Shown here: piece after piece, positions 17,512-26,165 of the stretch | How the letters are laid out: each line of letters opens with the position of its first letter | Numbering within the stretch: position 1 is the stretch's first letter | NCBI RefSeq assembly: GCF_009362735.1 | Contig: NZ_WHNP01000009.1 | Coordinates: 163,840-227,839 of the forward strand | Length of the DNA stretch: 64,000 bases | Source of the DNA: Paraburkholderia franconis | Lineage (GTDB): Bacteria; Pseudomonadota; Gammaproteobacteria; Burkholderiales; Burkholderiaceae | Reading direction: 5' to 3' | Position numbers and translations under genes: made by a program | The notes under the pieces: generated by a model | The model's input: the letters and a program-made list of their open reading frames with translations, nothing else | What the model was told of the DNA's origin: nothing | Databases searched by the model: none

Positions 17512-18714
17512 ATGTCAGGCAATCGTGGCGTCGTATACATTGGACCTGGAAAGGTCGAGGTACAGAACATCGCCTTCCCGGAACTCGTTGACCCATCCGG
17601 CAGGAAAGCCAATCACGGCGTCATCCTTCGAGTCGTCGCAACGAACATCTGCGGCTCGGACCAGCACATGGTTCGTGGAAGGACAACGGCCCCTGCTGGG
17701 CTCGTCCTCGGACACGAGATAACTGGCGAAGTGATTGAAGTCGGCACTGACGTCATGACATTGAAGAAGGGCGACCTGGTCTCCGTCCCGTTCAACGTGG
17801 CCTGCGGCCGCTGCCCGATGTGCAAGGCGCAGAACACCGGCGTCTGTCTCAACGTCAATCCGGCGCGCGCCGGAGGCGCGTACGGCTACGTCGACATGGG
17901 CGGCTGGATTGGCGGTCAGGCCGAATACGTCATGGTGCCGTACGCGGACTTCAACCTCCTGAAGTTCCCGGATCGCGACCGCGCCATGGCCAGGATTCGC
18001 GACCTCACCTGCCTGTCCGACATTCTGCCGACCGGCTACCACGGTGCTGTGACTGCCGGGGTCGGACCTGGCTCGACCGTCTATATCGCTGGCGCCGGCC
18101 CTGTCGGAATGGCTGCTGCAGCGTCCGCACGACTGCTTGGCGCAGCCGTTACCATCATTGGCGACGTCAATCCGGTACGGCTCGAACACGCTCGACGAGT
18201 CGGGTTCGAAACCATCGACCTTTCGAAAGATGCCTCGCTTGCTGAACAGATTGCCGATCTGCTCGGCGAACCGGAAGTCGACTGTGCCATTGACTGCGTT
18301 GGCTTTGAAGCTCACGGCCATGGTCACTCGGGTTCGCAGATCGAGGCACCGGCCACTGTTCTGAATTCACTGATGGAAATCACACGGGCTGCCGGCAAAA
18401 TCGGTATCCCGGGTCTCTATGTGACTGATGACCCCGGCGCTGTCGATTCGGCTGCAAAGCACGGGAGCCTCTCCGTGCGCTTCGGCCTGGGCTGGGCGAA
18501 GTCTCACTCCTTTTTCACCGGTCAAACCCCGGTGATGAAGTACAACAAGAATCTGATGCAAGCGATTCTGTGGGACAGATTGAACATCGCTGAGGTCGTC
18601 AACGTGACCGTCATCGAACTCGACCAGGCACCCAGCGGCTACGCGGAGTTTGATTCAGGTGTACCCAAGAAATTCGTCATCGACCCGCACGGTAGTCTGA
18701 AAGCCGCAGCCTGA
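17512..18714 (+). CDS. fdhA: Glutathione-independent formaldehyde dehydrogenase
   Basis: It oxidises formaldehyde to formate with NAD in the cytoplasm. The 400-residue zinc alcohol-dehydrogenase-family protein has the catalytic zinc ligands Cys47 (NICGSDQH) and His68 (LGHEITGE), and structural zinc cysteines 98, 101, 104 and 112, each one position on from the Pseudomonas putida enzyme. The ATG at 17512 follows AGGAG; an ATG at 17494 has no such site. It lies 57 bp after the DddP-like gene and is probably in the same operon. fdhA commonly accompanies glycine-betaine, sarcosine and other N-demethylation genes, where it removes the formaldehyde produced. A strong terminator follows. Confidence 0.92.
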   Translation: MSGNRGVVYIGPGKVEVQNIAFPELVDPSGRKANHGVILRVVATNICGSDQHMVRGRTTAPAGLVLGHEITGEVIEVGTDVMTLKKGDLVSVPFNVACGRCPMCKAQNTGVCLNVNPARAGGAYGYVDMGGWIGGQAEYVMVPYADFNLLKFPDRDRAMARIRDLTCLSDILPTGYHGAVTAGVGPGSTVYIAGAGPVGMAAAASARLLGAAVTIIGDVNPVRLEHARRVGFETIDLSKDASLAEQIADLLGEPEVDCAIDCVGFEAHGHGHSGSQIEAPATVLNSLMEITRAAGKIGIPGLYVTDDPGAVDSAAKHGSLSVRFGLGWAKSHSFFTGQTPVMKYNKNLMQAILWDRLNIAEVVNVTVIELDQAPSGYAEFDSGVPKKFVIDPHGSLKAAA

Positions 18715-18774
18715 CACAGGTGGCGACAACGACGGGAAAGGCTGTGTGTATGTCTCCGAGGTGAACGCTTTGCG

Positions 18775-18801
18775 GCCGGTCGGAAGACCGGCTCCTTTTT
18801 T
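18775..18801 (+). terminator. Rho-independent terminator after fdhA
   Basis: GCCGGTC and GACCGGC form a perfect 7-bp stem with loop GGAA. TCC and a run of six T follow. It lies 60 bp after the fdhA stop codon. Confidence 0.85.
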
Positions 18802-18865
18802 GGCGGTGGCACGCATCAATCGCCAGCGGCTCAAGGAACGCAATCGGTAATCCAATCTCCGAATT

Positions 18866-19123
18866 TCAGCGAGCAAAATGACCAACCGACGCGAGCACGT
18901 TGAGACGTTGATTCGAATAGCGGAGAATCGTTTCCAGTCCGAGATACTCGCTGCGGCGGGATGAGTCGTTGCGTTCCGTACGCAAGGCTTCCTTTATGCG
19001 CGGCATAGCAATCGTCGCTTCGCCGCATGTTCGACAATCGGACATAATCGCCCGGCCGTTTCGGAAGCAAAGCCAGAAGTCCCTTCCACTCGAAGAGCGC
19101 ATTCTCGAATTCATTGCCCGCAC
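18866..19123 (-). CDS. Possible small hypothetical protein with CxxC
   Basis: This is an 85-residue open frame overlapping the end of the epimerase-like gene by 13 bp. The translation is of ordinary composition (DCRTCGEATIAMPRIKEALR, then ILRYSNQRLNVLASVGHFAR) and not typical of a GC-rich shadow frame. I do not recognise the family. It could be a fragment of a former gene or a chance frame. Codon support is weak and there is no clear ribosome site. Confidence 0.28.
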   Translation of the reverse strand: MRAMNSRMRSSSGRDFWLCFRNGRAIMSDCRTCGEATIAMPRIKEALRTERNDSSRRSEYLGLETILRYSNQRLNVLASVGHFAR

Positions 19124-20154
19124 ATCCCGTACGAAGAAACGGCTTTACGCCCGTCGGAGACATGATGGTGCATGCCGAACTTTGTTTGCGATCCAATACG
19201 TCCGACAGTGAAATTGAACCGGCGAGACATTCTTGCACCGGCGTGAACGAATGCCGGCCAACCTTCGTGTACTCCGGTTGCACTTGTGGCGCCATCAAGA
19301 GCGTCGTAGGGCTGAAAAGAGAAGAAGCGCTCTTGACGTGGCGCGTGAAGTCTGTAACTGGCAGCGTCTGATGAGATCTCGAGCGAGAACTGGCGCGTGG
19401 GCCATTCGAACAACGCACGGCCGCCCCAACCCTTAAATACGTGATCAACCTGTGACCGAGGCAACGGATAGGTCACGCCAAATTGCCAGGCAGGTGGTGT
19501 CGGTACATACCGCGAGCGCGCGTCACCGTCCCCTGAAAGCCGCAAGGAACTGGCTGGTGCGCACACTAAGGTATCTGCATCACGGATCAGGAACGGACGA
19601 ATGCCAATCGAAAACGGCACTGCTCTTTCCTTCCTGTTTTCGATCTGAATCTTCACGGTTAGCGTTGGACCGTCAAGCTGATATTCCAGAATTGCGTGAT
19701 ACGCTTTTTGTATGGCACTCACGGCAGTCAGCTTTACGCTTCTCGCATCTATCCGTTCGATTTGCCAGTCCTGCAAACCAACGACCTCCGCTAGATCACG
19801 CTCTTCCGCGCAATTCCGGATTGTCCCGCGCAGATCTTTCGGAAGATGCGACTGACGTCGACGAATCCATGGGCCCTGCAATAGGGGATAGCATGCCAAT
19901 TGATTTTTTTCCACGCCCGATGTCGCCATCGAAGGCCGCACAAACACGGGTGTCCATATACCGCGATCATTCCAGTCGAAGCGGGAAATCCCTCCGCCCA
20001 GGCCTGGCAGAACTTCAAGCTTCAGGTAAGCGTTCGCAAGCGTCGCACGACTACTGAAATGACTTGCTCCATTTGTCTGTCCGATGACCGTCGGTGTGGT
20101 GTCCATGACGTCCGAACCTGTCGCGTCGATTTCGTGCGCTTGCGAGGTCGACAT
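19111..20154 (-). CDS. Aldose 1-epimerase-like protein lacking catalytic residues
   Basis: This 347-residue protein has the galactose-mutarotase fold by sequence (VLPGLGGGISRFDW, then LRLSGDGDARSRYVP and DHVFKGWGG). The catalytic positions are changed. The GxHPYF histidine is Arg186 (GIRPFLI), the catalytic Glu of the EPxSHxxD segment is Gln281 (FQPYDALDG), and the SNRI and HGxGW segments are missing or altered near residues 92-130. AGGAAGGAAG precedes the ATG at 20154, so the gene is translated. It lies 22 bp after the YjfF-like permease, in the furanose importer operon. Active relatives interconvert anomers of the imported sugar; this one may bind sugar without catalysis or be decaying. The last 28 residues extend beyond the usual fold. 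Confidence 0.72.
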   Translation of the reverse strand: MSTSQAHEIDATGSDVMDTTPTVIGQTNGASHFSSRATLANAYLKLEVLPGLGGGISRFDWNDRGIWTPVFVRPSMATSGVEKNQLACYPLLQGPWIRRRQSHLPKDLRGTIRNCAEERDLAEVVGLQDWQIERIDARSVKLTAVSAIQKAYHAILEYQLDGPTLTVKIQIENRKERAVPFSIGIRPFLIRDADTLVCAPASSLRLSGDGDARSRYVPTPPAWQFGVTYPLPRSQVDHVFKGWGGRALFEWPTRQFSLEISSDAASYRLHAPRQERFFSFQPYDALDGATSATGVHEGWPAFVHAGARMSRRFNFTVGRIGSQTKFGMHHHVSDGRKAVSSYGMCGQ

Positions 20155-20175
20155 ATCTTCCTTCCTGGAGGTGGG

Positions 20176-21255
20176 TCACACCGTTTTGACAAGCGCTGTC
20201 TCGTCGTGAACGCCCGCGTCCGGTCGCGGGGTGCCTGGCGGCGAATCGGGTTTCGCGCCCAGTCCAGTGCCACCCGATTGCCGTCGTGCCGCATGGCGCT
20301 CGATGATTCGTTGCAGCAGACAAAAGACACATAACAATGCGCCGATCACGATGCGCGTCCACCATGAACTGAGCGTGCCGTCGAACGTGATCAACGTCTG
20401 GATCGTGCCGAGTATGCCGACGCCGAACAAAGAACCGATCAGGTAGCCGACCCCGCCAGTCAACAATGTGCCGCCAATCACAGTGGCTGCGATCGCGTCG
20501 AGTTCCATACCCTGTGCCTGGAGCCCATAGCCGCTCAGCACATAAAGGGTGAATACGACCCCTCCCAGCGCAGAACACAGCCCGCTGAGCGCATAGACGC
20601 CCACCTTCGTGCGCGCGACGGGCAGCCCCATCAACAGCGCCGACCGCTCATTGCCTCCGACCGCATAGATATTCCGGCCAAAGCGCGTGAAGTGCGCGAC
20701 ATAGACCGAGAATGCGAGCATGGCGATCGCGATGAGCGCACCCGCGTTGAGTGACCCGCCGCCAATGGGGAAATTCAGGCCGGCAATCGCATGAAAGGTC
20801 GGCTCGTTGATCGTGATCGACTGCGTCGTAATGAGGAAGCACGCGCCGCGCGCGAGAAACATGCCGGCGAGCGTCACGATAAACGGCTGCAGCCTGAAGA
20901 AGTGGATCAGTGCGCCCATCGCCGCGCCGTACAGCGCACCAAAGGCCAGTACGAGCGGCACGATCACCCAGATCGGCCAATGCAGCCGTTCGGCGCCCAT
21001 CGCACAGAGAACCGTCGTCAATGCAACGACTGCACCGACGGACAGATCGATACCGCCTGACAGGATCACAAACGTCATGCCGATCGCGACTATCAGAAGA
21101 AACGCATTGTCGACGAACAGACCCGTCAGCACCTGCATTGAGAAGAAGCCGGTGTACATGACCGAGCCGAATCCGAACAGCGCGGCAAACAGCAGGATCG
21201 TCACGACGATGGGCAGCGTACGAGGGTCGGCCACGCGGCCAATGAGCTTGTTCAT
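20176..21255 (-). CDS. yjfF: ABC sugar permease, YjfF-like
   Basis: This 359-residue inner-membrane permease of the RbsC/AraH superfamily has 8-10 hydrophobic segments and the family motif IGMTFVILSGGIDLSVGAV near residues 60-78. The start at 21255 overlaps the YtfT-like gene by 4 bp. With YtfT it forms the two-permease channel typical of the E. coli ytfQRT-yjfF galactofuranose importer. The C terminus has a hydrophilic tail (SGGTGLGAKPDSPPGTPRPD) that may be disordered. An open frame upstream to 21624 in this frame is not part of the gene. Confidence 0.88.
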   Translation of the reverse strand: MNKLIGRVADPRTLPIVVTILLFAALFGFGSVMYTGFFSMQVLTGLFVDNAFLLIVAIGMTFVILSGGIDLSVGAVVALTTVLCAMGAERLHWPIWVIVPLVLAFGALYGAAMGALIHFFRLQPFIVTLAGMFLARGACFLITTQSITINEPTFHAIAGLNFPIGGGSLNAGALIAIAMLAFSVYVAHFTRFGRNIYAVGGNERSALLMGLPVARTKVGVYALSGLCSALGGVVFTLYVLSGYGLQAQGMELDAIAATVIGGTLLTGGVGYLIGSLFGVGILGTIQTLITFDGTLSSWWTRIVIGALLCVFCLLQRIIERHAARRQSGGTGLGAKPDSPPGTPRPDAGVHDETALVKTV

Positions 21256-22295
21256 GACGTCGTCGATCCTGTGGCTGCGCCACCCGGCTGCGCGGAAGGG
21301 AGGACCCGCCTGATCTGCCTGACCAGCAAGCGGCGAGTTGTTTCTGACTGGATCATGCTGACCACGATCACGACGACCGCCTTGACGACCAGTGTCGCTT
21401 CTGGCGGAACCCCGATCGAGTACGTCGTGTACGTAAGCGTCTGGATGATGAGTGCGCCGAGCACCGTGCCGGGGAGGCTGAAGCGGCCACCGAGCAGCGA
21501 TGTACCACCGAGCGTCACCGCGAGGATCGCGTCGAGTTCGAGCAGCAAGCCCGCATTGTTGCCGTCCGCACTGCGCACGTTCGAGCTCGCGATGATTCCT
21601 GCGATCGCCGCCATCGCTCCGCAAAACACATAGACGCTAAACACGATGGCGCCAGAGCGCAGTCCGACGAGCCGGGTCGCGACGGGATTCACGCCGATCG
21701 AGCGGATGAAGAGACCGAGTGCCGTGCGATGGATAAGCAGCGCCGTCATCGCGGTCACTGCTATTGCGATCCACACTGAACAGGGCACCGTCGCGATATA
21801 ACCGTCACCGAGTTTCAGGTAGCCCGGCGCGCCGATAGGGATGATCTGTCCACTTGTCAGCAGCTGCGCGACACCGCGCCCCGCGACCATCAGGATGAGC
21901 GTGGCAATGATCGGCTGCATGCCGACGAACGCGACGAGCACGCCGTTCCAGACGCCTGCGAGCACGCCGACGCCGAGCGCCGCGAGCAGTGCGCCGCCGA
22001 CGCGCGAAGGGTCCTCCTGCAAAACGATAGCGGCCGCCGCACCCGCGATCGCAACGATGGCGCCGACGGAGATGTCGATGCCGCGTGTCGCGATGACGAG
22101 CGTCATACCGAGCGAGACGATCACGAGCGGCGCCGCGCGGTTCAGGATGTCGATTGGCGCGCCGAACAGATGACCGTCGAGCAGCGTGATCGAAAGAAAG
22201 CTGGCCCGATGCGCGAGGTCGAGCGCGAACAGCAGCACGAGCGTCAACGCAGGCCAGACCAGCTGATGGTGAAGCAACGTCCTGATCCGGTTCAT
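21252..22295 (-). CDS. ytfT: ABC sugar permease, YtfT-like
   Basis: This 347-residue RbsC-type permease carries the motif LGMTLVIATRGIDISVGAIV and several more membrane segments. The ATG at 22295 overlaps the ATPase stop (ATGA), which decides the start over an open frame reaching 22460. The Arg in ATRGIDIS, where most relatives have SGGIDLS, is the YtfT form. It pairs with YjfF-like in the furanose importer. Confidence 0.88.
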   Translation of the reverse strand: MNRIRTLLHHQLVWPALTLVLLFALDLAHRASFLSITLLDGHLFGAPIDILNRAAPLVIVSLGMTLVIATRGIDISVGAIVAIAGAAAAIVLQEDPSRVGGALLAALGVGVLAGVWNGVLVAFVGMQPIIATLILMVAGRGVAQLLTSGQIIPIGAPGYLKLGDGYIATVPCSVWIAIAVTAMTALLIHRTALGLFIRSIGVNPVATRLVGLRSGAIVFSVYVFCGAMAAIAGIIASSNVRSADGNNAGLLLELDAILAVTLGGTSLLGGRFSLPGTVLGALIIQTLTYTTYSIGVPPEATLVVKAVVVIVVSMIQSETTRRLLVRQIRRVLPSAQPGGAATGSTTS

Positions 22296-23806
22296 GACTG
22301 CCCCCCTGCGATGAGCCGATACACCTGGTCTTCCGACACGCCTTCGCCAGAGATTTCCGCAACCTTGCGCCGGTCGCGCAGCACGGCTATCCGGTGACTC
22401 ACGCGCACGACCTCGCTGACTTCCGATGAAATGAAAAGAATCGCGAGACCTTTCGCGCACAGTGAAAGCACGCGATCCATGATGTCGAACTTCGCCCCCA
22501 CATCGATGCCACGCGTGGGTTCATCGAGGATCAACAGCCTTGGTTCGGTGGCGAGCCACCGTGCAAGCAGCACCTTCTGCTGGTTGCCGCCCGATAGCAG
22601 GCCGATGGGTTGCTCCGCATCGCGCGCCTTGATATCGAGCCGCGCGATGTACTCGTCCGCAATCTCGCGCTGGCGCGACGGCCTGATCATGCGCCACCAG
22701 CCGCGTCGTGCCTGGAGTGCGAGAACGATGTTCTCGCGAATCGACAGCGCGGCAACGATGCCCTCCTTCTTGCGATCCTCCGGACAATACGCAATGCCAT
22801 GGCGCACGGCGTGATGCGGCGACGTCAGCTTCACGTTGGCGCCGTCCACTTGCATCGAGCCCGTGTCGGCGCGCTCGGCGCCGAACACGAGCCGCGCAGT
22901 CTCGGTACGCCCCGAGCCGAGCAGTCCAGCAAGGCCCACGATCTCCCCTGGCCGTACTTCGAGATCGACGGGATTCATCAGCCCGCGCCGGCCCACGCCG
23001 CTCATCGACAGGAGCGGCTCCGTGCGATTGTCTTCGCGCGCCGCTTCCGACGCGCCTTCCTTGAGCCGCTCGCTCATCCGTTCGTGGCCCGTCATCTTCG
23101 CGACCAGCACCTCGACGGGCAAGTCACTTGCCAGATACTCGCCCTCACGCTCGCCGTTACGCATCACGGTAATGCGATCGGAGACGGCATAGGTTTGTTC
23201 TAGAAAGTGCGTGACGAACAGTATCGCCATCCCCGATGCCTTGAGTCGCCGCAAGACGGAAAACAGTCGCGTGACCTCACCGTCATCGAGGCTCGACGTC
23301 GGTTCATCGAGAATCAACACGCGCGCGTCGACCGAGACCGCCCGCGCGATCGCGACCATCTGCTGCACGGCGATCGGATAGGCGTCGAGCGAGCGCGTGA
23401 CGTCGACGGAAAGATCGAGGTCCGCAAGCACCTTGCGGGCGCGTATATGGATGGTTTTCCAGTCGATCGCGCCACGCTTCATCGGCTGCCGGCCGACGAA
23501 GATGTTCTCCGCTACCGACAGGTTCGGGCACAGGTTCACTTCCTGATAGATCGTCTGGATTCCCGCGGCTTCCGCGTCGAGCGGGGCCGCGAAGTGCACG
23601 GTCTTTCCGCCTAGCCGGATCTCGCCGCGATCATGTCCGAGCACGCCCGTCAGCACGTTGATGAGCGTCGATTTGCCCGCGCCGTTCTGGCCCATCAGCG
23701 TATGGATCTCGCCGGGAAAGAGCCGGAAATTCACCTGCTGCAATGCCTTCACGCCCGGGAACGTCTTGTCGATGCCGGACATTTCGAGGATGGGTGTTGG
23801 GTTCAT
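22292..23806 (-). CDS. ytfR: ABC sugar importer ATPase with two nucleotide-binding domains, YtfR-like
   Basis: This 504-residue protein is built from two ABC domains. The N-terminal domain has Walker A GQNGAGKST (about 37-45) and DEPTSSLDDGE. The C-terminal domain has the degenerate Walker A GLLGSGRTE usual for RbsA/AraG proteins, LLSGGNQQK and [11 protein letters not shown]. The ATG at 23806 begins the conserved MNPTPILEMSGIDKTFPGVKAL-like start; the frame extends to 23878. It powers the YtfQ/YtfT/YjfF importer. Confidence 0.9.
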   Translation of the reverse strand: MNPTPILEMSGIDKTFPGVKALQQVNFRLFPGEIHTLMGQNGAGKSTLINVLTGVLGHDRGEIRLGGKTVHFAAPLDAEAAGIQTIYQEVNLCPNLSVAENIFVGRQPMKRGAIDWKTIHIRARKVLADLDLSVDVTRSLDAYPIAVQQMVAIARAVSVDARVLILDEPTSSLDDGEVTRLFSVLRRLKASGMAILFVTHFLEQTYAVSDRITVMRNGEREGEYLASDLPVEVLVAKMTGHERMSERLKEGASEAAREDNRTEPLLSMSGVGRRGLMNPVDLEVRPGEIVGLAGLLGSGRTETARLVFGAERADTGSMQVDGANVKLTSPHHAVRHGIAYCPEDRKKEGIVAALSIRENIVLALQARRGWWRMIRPSRQREIADEYIARLDIKARDAEQPIGLLSGGNQQKVLLARWLATEPRLLILDEPTRGIDVGAKFDIMDRVLSLCAKGLAILFISSEVSEVVRVSHRIAVLRDRRKVAEISGEGVSEDQVYRLIAGGQS

Positions 23807-23916
23807 GGCCGTTAAGCACCTGAAAAGCGCCCTGCCAGAATGATCGTGAATATGCGGCGGCGGTCTGGGTGGCAGCACCAGACCGCCTTGCGAAAGCCGT
23901 CAGCTTCGGGCGCCCG

Positions 23917-24885
23917 TCAGTACTTTCGACTCGGGAGAGTCTGCGCCGCGACGCTCATCGGGAAAACTGTCTCGTTCGTCACGATGCGCTTCGGCACCTG
24001 CTTGCCCGCGACGACGTCCTTCACGGCCGACATCAGCTGTGGTCCGAGAAGCGGGCTGCATTCGACGTCCACGTTGATCTTGCCGGCGATCATCGCCTCG
24101 AAGCCGCCTTTGGTCGCGTCGAACGATACGACGGTCACGTCCTTGCCCGGCTTGATGCCCGCTTCTTCCATGGCCTGGATCGCGCCGAGCGCCATGTCGT
24201 CGTTATGCGCGTACACGACGTTGATCTGCTTGCCGTAGGTCTTGGCGAACGCTTCCATGACCTGCTTGCCGCCAGCGAGCGTAAAGTCGCCGCTTTGCGA
24301 AGCGATGATCTTGAACTTCGGGTCGTTCTTGACCACTTCCATCAGGCCCGCGTGGCGATCGTTGGCGGGTGCCGATCCGACTGTACCTTGCAGTTCCGCA
24401 ATGTTGATGGGGCCCGGCTCGTTCTTGTAGCGTTCTTCGAGCCACCGGCCGGCTCGTCGTCCTTCCTCCAGGAAATCGGAGCCGATCATCGTCACATAGA
24501 GCGAAGTATCTTTCACGTCGACGGCACGATCGGTGAGGATCACCGGAATGTGCGCTGCCTTTGCTTCGTTCAGCACCGGCTCCCAGCCGGATTCCACAAC
24601 CGGCGAGAATGCAATGACATTGACCTTTTGCGCGATGAACGAACGGATTGCCCTGATCTGGTTTTCCTGTTTCTGTTGGGCATCGGAGAACTTCAGGTTA
24701 ATTCCCGCATCCTTTGCGGCACTTTTCACCGACACGGTATTTGCCGTGCGCCACGCGCTTTCAGCGCCGACCTGTGAAAATCCAAGCGTAATCTGCTTTT
24801 CCTGAGCCGACGCGCTGGTAGCGGCCGCAAACATCAGTGCCGTACTGACGAGCGTGCCGAACGCAAGCCTGCTGATGAGTCTCAT
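23917..24885 (-). CDS. ytfQ: Furanose-type sugar ABC binding protein, YtfQ-like
   Basis: This 322-residue periplasmic protein has a signal peptide cleaved after ATSASA. The mature part (ITLGFSQVGAESAWRTANT) matches the E. coli galactofuranose-binding protein YtfQ closely, including the VVESGWEPVLNEAKAA and LTDRAVDVKD segments. Known YtfQ prefers the furanose forms of galactose. Beside L-arabinose genes, L-arabinofuranose is an additional candidate. It is the first gene of its operon; a perfect inverted repeat lies 14 bp upstream of the ATG. Confidence 0.92.
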   Translation of the reverse strand: MRLISRLAFGTLVSTALMFAAATSASAQEKQITLGFSQVGAESAWRTANTVSVKSAAKDAGINLKFSDAQQKQENQIRAIRSFIAQKVNVIAFSPVVESGWEPVLNEAKAAHIPVILTDRAVDVKDTSLYVTMIGSDFLEEGRRAGRWLEERYKNEPGPINIAELQGTVGSAPANDRHAGLMEVVKNDPKFKIIASQSGDFTLAGGKQVMEAFAKTYGKQINVVYAHNDDMALGAIQAMEEAGIKPGKDVTVVSFDATKGGFEAMIAGKINVDVECSPLLGPQLMSAVKDVVAGKQVPKRIVTNETVFPMSVAAQTLPSRKY

Positions 24886-24899
24886 GTTCTGTCTCCTAT

Positions 24900-24918
24900 G
24901 TACTAAATCTGTTAGTAC
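24900..24918. promoter_or_regulatory. Probable operator before ytfQ
   Basis: GTACTAA and TTAGTAC form a perfect 7-bp inverted repeat around ATCTG. It lies between 14 and 33 bp upstream of the ytfQ start, so a bound repressor would block transcription or translation. It has a LysR-like or LacI-like size. The regulator is not known; the LysR protein at 34264-35220 is the nearest candidate. Confidence 0.6.
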
Positions 24919-25088
24919 TGCCTTCCCGCTTGATACGGGCCGACGTCTCGACGTGGCATAACGACCATCTGCGCGGTCAGAGCGCGTCTGCGAGGCCCTA
25001 CTTCGCTCGTGTCCTCCTTTCCGGATGACTGATTACAAGTACCCGCGCACACTCGTCCGGAATCTTCGCCGCGCGGGCCCGGTTAAAA

Positions 25089-26099
25089 TCAAACCGCCCG
25101 CTTGCTACGCCGGAACTGATCGAATAGCACTGCGAGCAGCAGAATGCCGCCGCGAATCAGGTATTGATAGAAAGTGGGCACGTTCATGAGGCTCATCGCG
25201 TCCTGTACCGCACCCATGATCAGCACGCCGACCAGCACGCCCGAAATCGTCGCCACGCCGCCCGTGAGCGACACGCCGCCGAGCACGCATGCGGAGATCA
25301 CGCCGAGTTCGAGTCCCACCGATGTCTTCGGGTCCCCGAGGCTCATCCGCGATGCGAGCATGACGCCGGCAAAACCCGTCACCAGACCTTGCAGGACGAA
25401 CACTGCAACCTTGATGCGCGTGACAGGCAGCCCCGCTAGCAGCGCTGCTTCGCTATTCCCGCCGACCGCGAGTACGTTTTTGCCGAATACGGTCTTCTTG
25501 AGCAGAAAGCCGAAAACGGCAAAGCCGATAATGTTGCTCCAGATAGGAAAGGAGATTCCGAGGAACGAGCCGCCGCCGAGATCGAAAAAGCGCTCCTCGG
25601 AAATCATCACGGCGTCGCCGTTCGAAGTCAGGAACGCGAGGCCGCGCACGGCTTCCATCATCGCAAGCGTGGCGATCAGCGAGTTGATCCTGAAGCGGGC
25701 GATCAGCACGCCGTTGACGAGCCCCACGGCTCCGCCCGCGAGCACGCCCGCGGCGACGCCGAGCAGCACGCTATGCGACTGCGTAATCACGGTCGACGCA
25801 ACGACACCCGAAAACGCGACGATCGAAGCAACGGAAAGATCGACCTCGCCCAGCGCGAGCACGAACATCATCGTGACCGCGATCGAGCCGATCAGCGTAA
25901 CCGAGAGCAGAAGACCCTGGATGTTGCGGGTCGTGAGGAAGTCGGGCACCGTTGCGGAAAGCACCGCAAACAGCACCACGAATACCACGACGATACCCGA
26001 CCTGTTGATCATGTCCCATGCGCGTGCGCGCGAAGGCGTGATAGGCGCGGCGGACTGGTTGGCGGCGGAAGTGCCCTGTGATTGCATGGCTTGACTCAT
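25089..26099 (-). CDS. araH: L-arabinose ABC transporter permease
   Basis: This permease of about 336 residues is of the RbsC/AraH type, with the motif MMFVLALGEVDLSVASIV near residue 80 and multiple membrane segments. An ATG at 26099 is chosen; 26150 and 26087 are also possible. It follows araG by 66 bp and is the last gene of the arabinose operon. A 200-bp gap without a clear terminator separates it from ytfQ. Confidence 0.88.
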   Translation of the reverse strand: MSQAMQSQGTSAANQSAAPITPSRARAWDMINRSGIVVVFVVLFAVLSATVPDFLTTRNIQGLLLSVTLIGSIAVTMMFVLALGEVDLSVASIVAFSGVVASTVITQSHSVLLGVAAGVLAGGAVGLVNGVLIARFRINSLIATLAMMEAVRGLAFLTSNGDAVMISEERFFDLGGGSFLGISFPIWSNIIGFAVFGFLLKKTVFGKNVLAVGGNSEAALLAGLPVTRIKVAVFVLQGLVTGFAGVMLASRMSLGDPKTSVGLELGVISACVLGGVSLTGGVATISGVLVGVLIMGAVQDAMSLMNVPTFYQYLIRGGILLLAVLFDQFRRSKRAV

Positions 26100-26165
26100 C
26101 TCTGGTTCATCATTCGAATCGTGAGCGCCGCAGATGCTGCGAGCACGCACGGCAAATCAGTTGCT

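Noticed and set aside
21252..22460. Longer N terminus for the YtfT-like permease
   Set aside because: The added residues lie inside the ATPase gene and lack permease features; ATGA overlap at 22295 marks the start.
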